A stretch of 64,000 nt of DNA from Nitzschia sp. DOCU1. Its lineage: Eukaryota > Bacillariophyta > Bacillariophyceae > Bacillariales > Bacillariaceae. The notes beneath the pieces are model-generated. The model was given only the letters and a program-made list of their open reading frames with translations, did not search any database and was not told the origin of the DNA. Location: contig OX595997.1 in the NCBI GenBank assembly GCA_951394045.1, forward strand, positions 930,001 to 994,000, written 5' to 3'. Positions within the stretch are counted from its first letter, which is position 1. Each line of letters begins with the position of its first letter. Positions 48,809-58,687 of this stretch are shown here, in pieces. The translations under genes were made by a program, and so were the position numbers.

Positions 48809-51800
48809 TTAGGTTTCGTCGAGACTGCGCTTGACCCCTGCTTTGGGACGCTTGGTGCCACAGGCAGAGCACTTGCGGAGCCCTTTCTTGTTAAAGAGCG
48901 TGCAAGTGAAGCATTCCCATTCGTCCTTGGCGGGGGATGGTTGGCTACTGCGACTTGAATCCTGTGTAGGTTCCTGCGATGCCACGACAGCCTCGACCAC
49001 GGATGCATCGTCGCCCTGCGACTGGGAAGTGTCGACAATCTCAACTTCGGGAGTATTTTCGATAGGAGTGGGCGGATCGTCACGCACCGGCGACGACGAT
49101 TCATCGGAAGATTCATCATTACTGTTGTCCTTGGATGACTTGACGGGAGTGCTACTCTCATCGCTAGTAGAAGAGCCTTCGCCGCCATCTTCATCCTGCT
49201 CTTGCGCAGGAGCCTCTTCGACGTCCATCGCTGCGGCATTCTCATCGTCATCACTGCTAGAAGCCTCGTCATCACCAGCATTTTCTTCGTTGTCTCCGTT
49301 ATTGGCCGCCAAAGCGTTCTCTAGCTCTTCTTCGCCAGCCTCCTGAATCGCCTCCAAAGCTAGTCTGTCTTCCTCGTCTTGTTGACGTTGCTGGATGAGA
49401 CTCCAAGTCACCTCCAGACCGAACACGAAGCTGACAGAATCTAGCCCACGCATTGCTGCTCGGAATACAGGATCGTCCACCGTATCGGTAGTGTGATGAT
49501 GAGACCAATGTCTCATATTCTCTTCATCGGGCATACCAATCTGCTCTTGGTAATCATCGCCACGCTCGTTGTTGAATGTGGCACAGCCACCCAAAACCTC
49601 CGCTAGAGGATCGTTTTCCTTGTTCGACTCGTCTGCTTTTTCAACCTTCATTGTCATCAGGCGCGGGACCGTTTCCGTCCACTTTTCAATCCTACAAGCA
49701 TGCATGGAATAAGCCTCTCGAATTGTATATATGAGATGGTATGCCCACGCCTTGTATATCAACTTACCACCAGTTCTGAAGTCGATGTGCTGCGTCCGCA
49801 ATCTCATCACCCGGCGCCCACACCTTCATCACATTGGAAAAGATACGGTTGACGTCCTTCGAAACGCTAGAAATGTTCTTGTAGGAGGACGCCTGTTCTT
49901 GTGACATTTTCAAGCGAATCTGAATCGTTCCAAGGTCCATGGGTTGTTTGACGGCTTTCTCGTAGTCTTCCTTGCTAACGCCATGGTCAGTGGACACCAA
50001 AGGTTTGTGGAAGTAATGAGCATCTTCATGCTTCATCATTTCGTCCAACAACGCAAGACAGGCCTCTAGTTGCATCGGAAGTACCTTCAAAGCTTCCATC
50101 TCAGCATTGTCCTGAATGATTCGGCAACGCTCGCAGCGCAGTTTGTCATGTGTATCCGACGGAGTACCGGTACGAAGTTTGAACAGATTGCGCAAGTCCT
50201 TGGTACTCAAAGCGTTGACTTGTTCCTTGTCGTCCACCACGGATTGTAAACCTTCCTTGGAAAGTTGACGCTGAAAGATCTTTTCTTCGACTGTCCCCGT
50301 AGCGAGAAATCGATAGGTGAAGCAGCGTTTCTTTTGACCATCACGCCAGCATCGAGCAGCAGCTTGCTTGTCCACTGCCGGATTCCAATCAGGATCGAAC
50401 AAGACGAGGCTGCATCAACCCATATGAAACCGGGTTAGTGGCAAAGAATAACCCAACCGCAATCAACCATCTCAGGCAATTGATTCATTGTTCTTACCGA
50501 TTGCCACCAATGAGATTCAGACCGCAGCCTCCAGCCTTACTGGACAATAGGAAGGCGACCAAGCTGCTACTTGGGTCATTGAATTCGTCCACCATCTTTT
50601 GACGCTTCTTCATAGTAATACTACCATCCAAACGGCAAAAGCCCCAAGAATTTTCTCGGCACATTAGCCCAATCAGGTCCAACGTTTGTGTGTAGTTGGA
50701 AACAATGACAATCTTGTCGTTTCCATTTCCAGGCTTGCGCATTTCCTTCATGAGTCGATACAGCACAAACATTTTACCACTCCATTCGGGGTGCACAGGT
50801 CCACTATTGCCACCACGACCACCGCCACCAGTCGAGTAGGGCAAGAACTTGGCAATACCATCGGCTCCAGGCGCCGCAAAACTAGTTTCCTCCCCATCCG
50901 TATACTTGATTTGCTTGCTCGCCGCCGCACGCCGTCCCTTGTTATTTTGCGCCTTGCTACCGTAGGTCTGATCCTCTTCCGCCACCAGACTGGGATGATT
51001 GCACAACTTCATGAGCATTTGAATCGAACCCAAACAGTTGACTTGTTTTCCATCCATGACATGCTGCAAATCTTTGGATGTAATCAGATGTTGATACATG
51101 TTCTGCTGAATCTCTGTCAAATTACAGCAAACGACCTGCACTAACTTGGGCGGTAAGTGCTCGGCATTCAGAGTATTGACGCGGCGTAGAATAAATTCAT
51201 TGACAATCCGGCTCATTTCTTCCTGGATCTTCATCATTTTGTTCTTTTGCGATTCGGTCGCATCAGGTTCACGGCCGCGAAGAATTGGAAAGAGCATGTT
51301 CTTTCGAAACTCTTCTTGAGTGCCCAAGACGCCAGGATTAGTAAAATCGACCATTGCAAAGAATTCTTGCAAATCTGTAGTAGAGGGAGAAGAGGTTGTG
51401 AGTATCATCATTCAGCGTGTTCAACAACTATTGATCAATGCATCGCGACATGCCACCAACGTACCATTCTGCATTGGCGTTCCCGTCAATAGCACTCGTC
51501 GTTTGACAGGCAACGAATCTAGAGCTCGACTCGTCTGGTTGTCATTATTCTTGAGCCGATGTGCTTCATCACAAACCAGCAAATCGCAACAATCCTTGTA
51601 TTTTGTCAAACGCTTGACATGGGTCCGTAAGCATTCGTAGCTACAAATCAAGACTTGATGCATACGCAGTCGACCAAAGAGGTCGAGTTCCTTTTCGACC
51701 GTTTTGCGATCCGCTTCGGCAATGGCTAGAGTCTTGACCACGTTGGGGCCCAGCCACTTGACAAATTCATTTTCCCAGTTTTTGACAAGTGAACAAGGGC

Positions 51801-52866
51801 AAACGACAATGACACGTTTGGCGGTAGGCTCGCCGTTGGCAGTAATGCCCGTCTTCAATAGAGTGTAAATCAAAGTTACCGACTGCAATGTTTTTCCCTG
51901 TAGTGTTATTTGCAACAGACAATCAAACACACAAGTAGTATAAGTTAGAAACGATCATTGACTTTTCCCTTGGCACACACACTTATTGTTTGACGTACCA
52001 GCCCCATATCGTCGGCCAGAATACAGCCATTGCCATTATAGCCATCCTTGAGTCCCATGACGCATTCGTACATGAATTGGACACCTTCGCGCTGGTGAGG
52101 ACGTAGCCACTTTGCCAAGACGGGAGGAACAAAGACATCTTCCTTGGCATACGAGGTAAGTGGCGCTGGTCGTCGGCACTTGACTGTCATTTCAATGCCA
52201 AATTCATCCGTTTGCACTTCTTCCACCCTGTCAAGAAAGCAAGAACTCGCGTGAGTTTGTGTGTCATTTTACAGGAAAGCAAACACTCCTCCACAATACT
52301 ACGTACATTCTTGTAGGCAATCCTTTCGGTTCACCGCCTTGATGAGGACTTTGCCATACTCGAAGGGGTTCAAAGGGTCGGTCTTGCTCGTCTTCTTCTT
52401 CTTCGGATGTTTCCCCGCTAGTGCTACGATCCTCATCATTTTTCAACATGGATCGACCCTTGCAATGAATTCCCTTGCCACATAATTCCAATAGTCGAGC
52501 CATGCCATCAACGCGACGTTTCATTCCCAGACTACTAGTCTTCAAAGCCTCATCGTTGACCTTTTGTTTGGCTCTTCGTAATTCCTTTGGTCGACGAAAG
52601 GGCTGCAGTACCGAAGCGGACAAGCCATGACACGTCAAGCCACTCATGATCGGTGCTCGTTGCACCGTTAATTGACGACCGGAAGAGAAGAGTTTATTGC
52701 TGCTATGTCCATTCAAAATAGGTTTATTGCCCAAGCGAGGGACCATAGAGCCACAATTAGTAGCAGTAGCAGCGCGGGCGGCTGGTGTGGGAGGACCAAA
52801 GGGGGCACCGACACGGCGGCCGTCGGCACCAAACGACGACCCCGAGACTTTTTTGCGTTTGAACAT
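48809..52866 (-). CDS. RAD54: RAD54-type SNF2 ATPase with C-terminal bromodomain and RanBP2 zinc finger (six exons, 1207 aa)
   Basis: DNA translocase of homologous recombination. Exons on the minus strand: 52866-52307, 52227-51999, 51897-51465, 51374-50498, 50409-49768, 49691-48809; introns of 79, 101, 90, 88 and 76 nt, all GT-AG, phases consistent. The motor is complete: [12 protein letters not shown], Walker A ADDMGLGKT across intron 2, [58 protein letters not shown]54-specific wording includes [11 protein letters not shown] and [11 protein letters not shown]. After the motor come a bromodomain ([32 protein letters not shown]), an acidic Ser-rich linker with a SIM-like VEIVD, and a RanBP2 finger ([20 protein letters not shown]). 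The last two modules are not part of animal, fungal or plant RAD54 as I know them. Confidence 0.92.
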
Positions 52867-53325
52867 TGTGTACTTCTAGTTATGAATGAGCGATTGTTAT
52901 GAAAGGGGAAAGATGGGAGAGCAAAACTGATCAATGTTGTTGTTCGATGAAGGGGTATGTTCATGGCATGTTGCCGGTTTGAGGATTTCCCTCGTGGCGC
53001 AGAAAGTGTACGCATTGCTGCCGTAGAATGCCGTAGAATGCCGTGGAGGCAAGTTCCGAGGGGATGGTCTGGTACAATTTTTACGTGGAATCGTCGTAGA
53101 AATTCCATCCATGGCCCGAATTTTTGGCTCGATCTTTTACAATGGTCCTTTGAGTCGAAGCACGGCATACTTGCATATTCGACTTGTTGGACTTGGGCTA
53201 GAGGGGCAGTTCCAACGCGAGCTATCGATAGCATGCAAAAAGTGCATGTATTCATACCAGGTAGCTACTGATGGTACGTCTACCTGCACACAATTAATAG
53301 CAAGAGCTTTGCTATTTAATACTAC
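52867..53325. other. Intergenic region upstream of the RAD54 gene
   Basis: About 460 bp between the RAD54 start and the SRP receptor stop, both on the minus strand. A GCCGTAGAAT direct duplication sits near 53021-53040. Nothing else recognised. Confidence 0.45.
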
Positions 53326-55047
53326 TTATTGAAACAGCGATCGAATGACCGATGGTGTCGATAGTTTTTGCAAGTGATGGTACTTTTGTCCCGTTCCGAC
53401 AAAGAGAATGGGAGCATTGGTCACATGCGTCATGGTCAGAGCGGCACCTACCTTGTCGGACACTGTATCAAACTTGGTCAACAAGATAGCATTGACTTTT
53501 TGGTTGTGACTCTGACTGCTCACAGCCTGATTGAACATGCGAACTTGATCGACGCCATCATTTCCTACCAAGGCTTCTCCGACAAAGACAACCAGATCGG
53601 GTTGGTTATCTGCCGCAAGTTTGCCCAAGGCTTTCATGAGCGGGACATTGTTTTGCATACGACCGGCAGTATCGACCAAGACAACATCATTGCCGCTTTT
53701 GGATGCTTCTTCAATAGCCGCCTTGGCGACACTGCTCGGATCTTTACTGTAGCCTTGATGGAAAATCGGCAAATCTAAGCATTTGGCATGAACACTGAGT
53801 TGTTCCACGGCACCACTTCGAAAGGTGTCGCATGCTGCCAATAGGGGCTTGCATCCATTGGATTTGAGATAATAGGCTAGTTTGGCCAAACTCGTCGATT
53901 TTCCAACACCATTGATTCCCACTACCACAATGACAAATGGCCGCCGCTTACCAAATAATGCATCTCGTTTGGAGACAACAAGCCTTAACAGATCCAATTG
54001 TGAACTTGGCAACAAGAGTTTGTTGATTGCCTTTTCCAAAGCTTGTCGAACTGCCGTCTTGACACGGTACATACTACTCAATTTCTTGCCGACCAAACTA
54101 GCTTCGACATTGTCACAAACATGTTGTGCAATGTCAGAAGCCACATTTTTACTTGCCAACATTTTGTGCATTTCCTTGAGAGGTTCTTGCAAATCAGCCT
54201 TGGTCAAAACCTTTTGGCCCGTTGCTTGTTGAAAAAGTCCTTTCAAGGAATTTCCCCAAGACGATGATTGGTCGTCATTATCATCATCATCGTCGTCCAG
54301 TGTATCTTCTGGAATTAATTCAAAATCGGCCAAATCGGCATCCGTCGGTAAATAGGCCGCTCGAGCTTCGGCCAGTGCCACGGCGTCCTTGTCCGCCGCT
54401 GTCGCCTCGTTATCGTCTCCACCGTCATTCTCTTTGCTAAAATCTAATTCGGCCATGGCCTCCTTGGTCACTTTGGCCTTGCCATCATGCCACTGTCGTT
54501 TCTCCTTTCCACCAGCACCAGCGCCACCTTTCTTGGCCTTGTTAGCAGCAGCACTGTTGGCCTTGTTGGATTTGTTCGTTGTCGAACTAGCAACCTCTGC
54601 ATTCTTGTACTTTTTGAATAGCAATAGAAATGTCTTGTCAAAGAGTGACGTATCCATGGGTTGTGGAAGAAGTTTGTGTTGTGGACTGTTGTTTTCTTGT
54701 TCTTCTTGTTGGGCAGTCCAAAAGACTTTGAATTCCCCAAGAGCGCGTTGAAGCAAGGCCGAAATCCACGGCGAGTCGTCATTTGGAAGGCGCAAATCAG
54801 GATAGACGGCTACCATCATCCAATCATCCATTTCATGCCATTCCACCACTTGCTTGGTACCATCCACGGAAATTCTAGCCTTGCGATCACCCAAAGCTTT
54901 GGTTGGATTTAAATAGACTTCAGCCATCCAAGTATTAATGACATTGGCAGTGCTGATTTGCGTAGGATCATCCTCTTCATTGTCGACGGGAGAATGCTGG
55001 TACAGCATCAAGCCGCCCTTGTGGAAGATCGAAAAGGAGACTAACAT
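53326..55047 (-). CDS. SRPRA: Signal recognition particle receptor, alpha subunit
   Basis: GTPase that docks SRP-ribosome complexes at the ER. The start at 55047 (573 residues) gives MLVSFSIFHKGGLMLY, the expected beginning of the longin-like SRX domain that binds SRP receptor beta; the frame is open further upstream but looks untranslated. A charged linker (Lys/Ala-rich, then an Asp run) leads to the NG domain: P-loop GINGVGKSTSLAK, ACDTFRSGAVEQL, VLVDTAGRMQ, TKFDTVSDKVGAA and the C-terminal FVGTGQKY. All G-motifs are intact. No intron. It is divergent from YKT6 with about 380 bp between the starts. Confidence 0.95.
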   Translation of the reverse strand: MLVSFSIFHKGGLMLYQHSPVDNEEDDPTQISTANVINTWMAEVYLNPTKALGDRKARISVDGTKQVVEWHEMDDWMMVAVYPDLRLPNDDSPWISALLQRALGEFKVFWTAQQEEQENNSPQHKLLPQPMDTSLFDKTFLLLFKKYKNAEVASSTTNKSNKANSAAANKAKKGGAGAGGKEKRQWHDGKAKVTKEAMAELDFSKENDGGDDNEATAADKDAVALAEARAAYLPTDADLADFELIPEDTLDDDDDDNDDQSSSWGNSLKGLFQQATGQKVLTKADLQEPLKEMHKMLASKNVASDIAQHVCDNVEASLVGKKLSSMYRVKTAVRQALEKAINKLLLPSSQLDLLRLVVSKRDALFGKRRPFVIVVVGINGVGKSTSLAKLAYYLKSNGCKPLLAACDTFRSGAVEQLSVHAKCLDLPIFHQGYSKDPSSVAKAAIEEASKSGNDVVLVDTAGRMQNNVPLMKALGKLAADNQPDLVVFVGEALVGNDGVDQVRMFNQAVSSQSHNQKVNAILLTKFDTVSDKVGAALTMTHVTNAPILFVGTGQKYHHLQKLSTPSVIRSLFQ

Positions 55048-55429
55048 GTTGCTATATGTGCGTATTGTCCAACGAAAAAGTGGGTGGGGGCTGGAACAGG
55101 AGACAATGCCAATAGCTGATAAGAATGAATGACAAATGCCTTCAGGTTTCTCTCGCCAATCCGGAAAGGCTGACGCGTGCAAGACTCTCTCTTTCGCGCC
55201 TTTCCGTCTCGCCCGTCCGTCCGTCCCTCCGTTCCATTCCTAAGAAAGTACTACCAAAGTCGCAACGTTTGGCGAGTGCGCGCGCGCCGGTCTCTGTTGG
55301 CGAAAAATTGATTTTGTCCCACGACCTGCGCGCGGGTCGTCGTTGTTGCTTGTTCGTCGTTGGGTTATTTTTTTCTTGTTGTTGTTGGTTGTCATCGTCA
55401 TTATCCTACTACACTATTACATTGACACC
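55048..55429. other. Shared promoter region of SRP receptor alpha and YKT6
   Basis: 382 bp between two divergent secretory-pathway genes. CCGT-rich microrepeats near 55206-55225 and a GT-rich stretch near 55340-55395. A bidirectional promoter is plausible, not shown. Confidence 0.45.
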
Positions 55430-56522
55430 ATGGTGAAAGTCTTGGCATTGGCAGTCGTTCGAACGGGAACAGAGCTTCCTGAACCGATTATCTGCTCCCA
55501 GGGGACAGAATTGAGCTCGTTTGGTTTCTTTCAGCGACCGGTACGTGGGACTTTCGAACTTGGCGTTTGTCCGTCGACCCTTTGCGCGCCGAAAAGGAAG
55601 AGAAAAAAAAAGAGGCCCTTGGAAGGAACCGTGTCACCACTATATTGTGGACGATAGTCCAGAGTGGGTGGGGTCATTCATCCTGTTGGAGCTACAAGCT
55701 TTTCTGGTGAGAGCGATGAGCAAGAGATTGTCTGGGAGTATCTCCGCGGTGGACCTTCTCAGTGCAGTTGACTCCCATCACTGGGAATCAACGGCGCGGG
55801 CGAATTCGTCGAAGGCCTGTCATGGACGTGACTTCCTCTTCTTTGGATGAAGCAAGAATCAAAGCTCTATGGCAGGGAGGATACAGTGTTATTGTTGTGG
55901 TGATTGTCTGTCTGGGTGGTTGTAGTTTGCGGTGGAATGAATGCTACGAGTCTTTGGCGTCTACTCAACTTTATTTCTCATTCGTGCCTCTCTGACTTGT
56001 TCTTTTTTCTCACAATGACATTTGCAGACTCTCAAGGAAATGATTGGTTTCCTCACCAAGACATTTATCAAACGAACGGAACCTGGTCAACGTCAGTCAG
56101 TTACACATGAGGGGTATGTAGTGCACTGTTATGTTCGATCGGATGGTCTGGCAGGCACCGTTACTACCGACTTGGAATATCCCGCCCGCGTCGCCTTTGT
56201 CTTGTTGGGACAATTGCTCGAGGATTTCACGGCGACCATGGGGGATACTTGGCGAACTTGTACCGTTCCAGAATCGATGGCCTTTCCCAAAATTGACGAA
56301 TACCTACAAAAATATCAGGATCCGGCTTCGGCGGACAAGATTACCAAAATTCAAAAAGATTTGGATGAAACAACACAAATCCTGCACAAGACGATTGATA
56401 GTGTTTTGGAGCGTGGAGTCAAGTTGGATAATTTGGTCGAACGCAGTAATGACTTGTCGGCGCAGTCCAAAATGTTTTACAAGCAGGCCAAGAAAACCAA
56501 CAGCTGCTGTGTCATTAGTTAG
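55430..56522 (+). CDS. YKT6: YKT6 R-SNARE (two exons, 201 aa)
   Basis: A soluble, lipid-anchored SNARE acting in Golgi, endosomal and vacuolar fusion. Exon 1 55430-55540 encodes MVKVLALAVV...SFGFFQRP. Exon 2 56028-56522 begins TLKEMIGFLTKTF. The 487-nt intron (GTACGT...TTGCAG) is in phase 0. The longin fold shows VVHCYVRSDGLAGTV and EYPARVAFVLL; the SNARE helix follows (QKDLDETTQILHKTIDSVLE, with Arg at the zero layer in VLERGVKLD). The end NSCCVIS is a CAAX box (CVIS) preceded by the palmitoylated Cys, as in all YKT6. The intron is the longest in the window. Confidence 0.95.
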
Positions 56523-56821
56523 ATGAATGATATGAATGAATTTTTAAATGTGGCGGTTGCTCTCTATTACACGCAAATGAAAAGTGTTGGACGTTCTATC
56601 ATACAAATGTACTCTAGTAAAAACGATTGAACTATTACTAATTGAAGAAACTGTGTAGAGACCAGGGGGGGCAATGTGGTAGATCGAGAGTGTGCGCGTG
56701 CGGTTGTCGACTATCCTAGTCTTACCGTCAAGGTCTAATGTAGACTGAACTACCGTCCGGAAGAGCACTTGTCTATGTTATCCAATAGTACTTTATTGAA
56801 AGTCTTATTATAGTAAGAAGC

Positions 56822-58273
56822 TCACAATGTCACAAATTTGTGATTGCCTCCTTTTCGCATAGCACTTCGATGTGGGTTTTCATCGTTTCGAGTCAACGAG
56901 GATGTTCCTTCATTGACAAAGGAGCGTGTCGCCGCATGAACGCCTGTAAAACTCGCCAATGCCGTAGTACGAACGGCCATCCACATGAGACGCGATGAAA
57001 ACAGCGCGGGGGCGAGCAATTGTTTGCCAGCCACCACCAGGGGTCCCAACAAGCTGGCTGTCGTTTGTCCAATGGGTGTGGACAAAAAGACGTCTGCAGG
57101 TAGCAATGCGAGGTTGAGGGTGGAATCGATAAGGTTCTTGCGTTCAATGACAAAGACAGCGTTCCGATGAATCTTTAGACAAGCTTTGTTTTGATGAGGG
57201 TTATTGGCAAGGTGGTATTCCACCAAGAGCCATGGTCCGGAAGTTTCCAGGACATGCAGCGGCAACCGAGGAGGCAAGATGGGGCGACAGCTGGCAGCTT
57301 TCATGTCCTGTCTCGCAAATACTTCCAAAGCGACAATATCATGCGATTGGGGTTCCATACCATGGGGATGATAGCTCACTAGTACCCGAACTCGCCCAGT
57401 AGGAGTATTGGCAGCTTCCTCAGCATCCTTGTGTGGAGGTGGCTTCTTCACAGGATCGTACGAGCCACTGAGCACTTTCAATGTGGCTTCGGCATCTTCT
57501 CGTTGCTTCTCTTGATGATTTCGTCGCAAATAAATCGGTACCCAAGTATCCAAAACTCCCACTTGGGGTTGCCCCGTCTCCACTACTTGACCCAAACATA
57601 ACGAAGTTAAATCCACTTCTCCAGTCCCCAGCAGTCTAGAATCCCCTCCCGACGGAACACCCGGTAGGAAACTCTCTACAGCCGTCGCATCTTCATCCAC
57701 TCGCAATTGAATTTTGATGGCTTGTCCATCTCGCAAGACTCCTTTACGCAGGGGAAGAGTAAAGTGGGAATTCGTCCACACCGGATTGTCATCGTGGGGC
57801 GCCACGGGAGATACAAAGCAAGGCTTTATCATCGGCGGCTTGGCAGCTGGTTTGGCATCCATCTTTTGATTTCGAGTGGTATTTGCTGCCGCTTCCGCCG
57901 CAGCCGCTTCTTCGGCTCGCGCCGGAGCTTCTGGATCAAAAGTAAAACTAACAAAACTACTCACAGCGCCGTGCGCTTTTGACAAACCTAACAGTTTGAC
58001 AGGCCCGATAGCCAATGCACTCCAATAACTTCGTTTGAGATCTGCAGCTTCCAACAATCGAATTTGAAAGGTTCCAATCAATCCTTGTTGATGATACAAG
58101 TGTCGATAATTTTGATTCCGATATGCCGCTTCCCGTTCCCAATGAATTTGATCGGCTTGGGTCGCATTGACTTCTTGGGCTCGTTTCGCCTCGTAAGTGG
58201 CGAATTCCGACTCGAGAGCCGCGGCTGGTAAAGTAGCGACAGCAGAAGAGGATGATGATGCTGCTAATGCCAT
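56822..58273 (-). CDS. C2-domain protein, probably secreted or membrane-associated (483 aa from the ATG at 58273)
   Basis: A single C2-like beta sandwich at about residues 60-250: GTFQIRLLEAADLK, then SFVSFTF, NPVWTNSHFTLPL, IKIQLRVDED and LLGTGEVDLTSL, with a long Ala/Lys-rich insertion in the middle. C2 domains bind lipids, often with Ca2+; several acidic loop positions are present (PHDDNP, DED). The C-terminal half is less clear, with a hydrophobic stretch (LLGPLVVAGKQLLAPALF). The ATG at 58273 gives MALAASSSSS. The frame stays open for 20 more codons upstream, which read as a strong hydrophobic leader (LKGLLPLLLAAMALAA), but these have no ATG and are preceded by an in-frame stop. A missed 5' exon is therefore possible. 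Confidence 0.65.
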   Translation of the reverse strand: MALAASSSSSAVATLPAAALESEFATYEAKRAQEVNATQADQIHWEREAAYRNQNYRHLYHQQGLIGTFQIRLLEAADLKRSYWSALAIGPVKLLGLSKAHGAVSSFVSFTFDPEAPARAEEAAAAEAAANTTRNQKMDAKPAAKPPMIKPCFVSPVAPHDDNPVWTNSHFTLPLRKGVLRDGQAIKIQLRVDEDATAVESFLPGVPSGGDSRLLGTGEVDLTSLCLGQVVETGQPQVGVLDTWVPIYLRRNHQEKQREDAEATLKVLSGSYDPVKKPPPHKDAEEAANTPTGRVRVLVSYHPHGMEPQSHDIVALEVFARQDMKAASCRPILPPRLPLHVLETSGPWLLVEYHLANNPHQNKACLKIHRNAVFVIERKNLIDSTLNLALLPADVFLSTPIGQTTASLLGPLVVAGKQLLAPALFSSRLMWMAVRTTALASFTGVHAATRSFVNEGTSSLTRNDENPHRSAMRKGGNHKFVTL

Positions 58274-58687
58274 GGCTGCAAGTAGTAAGGGCAAGAGGCC
58301 TTTTAGATAGGAAAGGAACGAATGGAATTCCAAAAAGCAAAAGCAACCTTCGTTTTATTGGGGCCCCCACCATTGCCACGAAAAGGAAGAATGCGCGTCA
58401 ATCCGATCATGCACGTCGACAACGACGATGGCGAACGAACTCGCAGTTTGGCGATCTCGCTCGCAGTCGCCGACCGTGATTGGACTCAAAGGACCTTCCA
58501 TTTTCACCTATACACATACATATGTAACATACGTGGATTTGCCTTTTGTCACTCTCATTCATCCACGATCTTCTTTTCCTTTTTTGATGTGGCACCAACT
58601 TTCACTTTTGCTGTTTATTATTGGATTGCTAGTAGGTAGACGGCACCTTCTTGTTGCTGCCGTCGATATAAAAGCCAGTAGCAATCA
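58274..58687. other. Intergenic region between divergent genes
   Basis: 414 bp between the C2 gene and DNA ligase IV; part of it may belong to a 5' exon of the C2 gene. No motif recognised. Confidence 0.4.

Noticed and set aside
55048..55182. Upstream extension of SRP receptor alpha
   Set aside because: Extra codons look untranslated, and the family begins with the longin strand that starts at the ATG at 55047.
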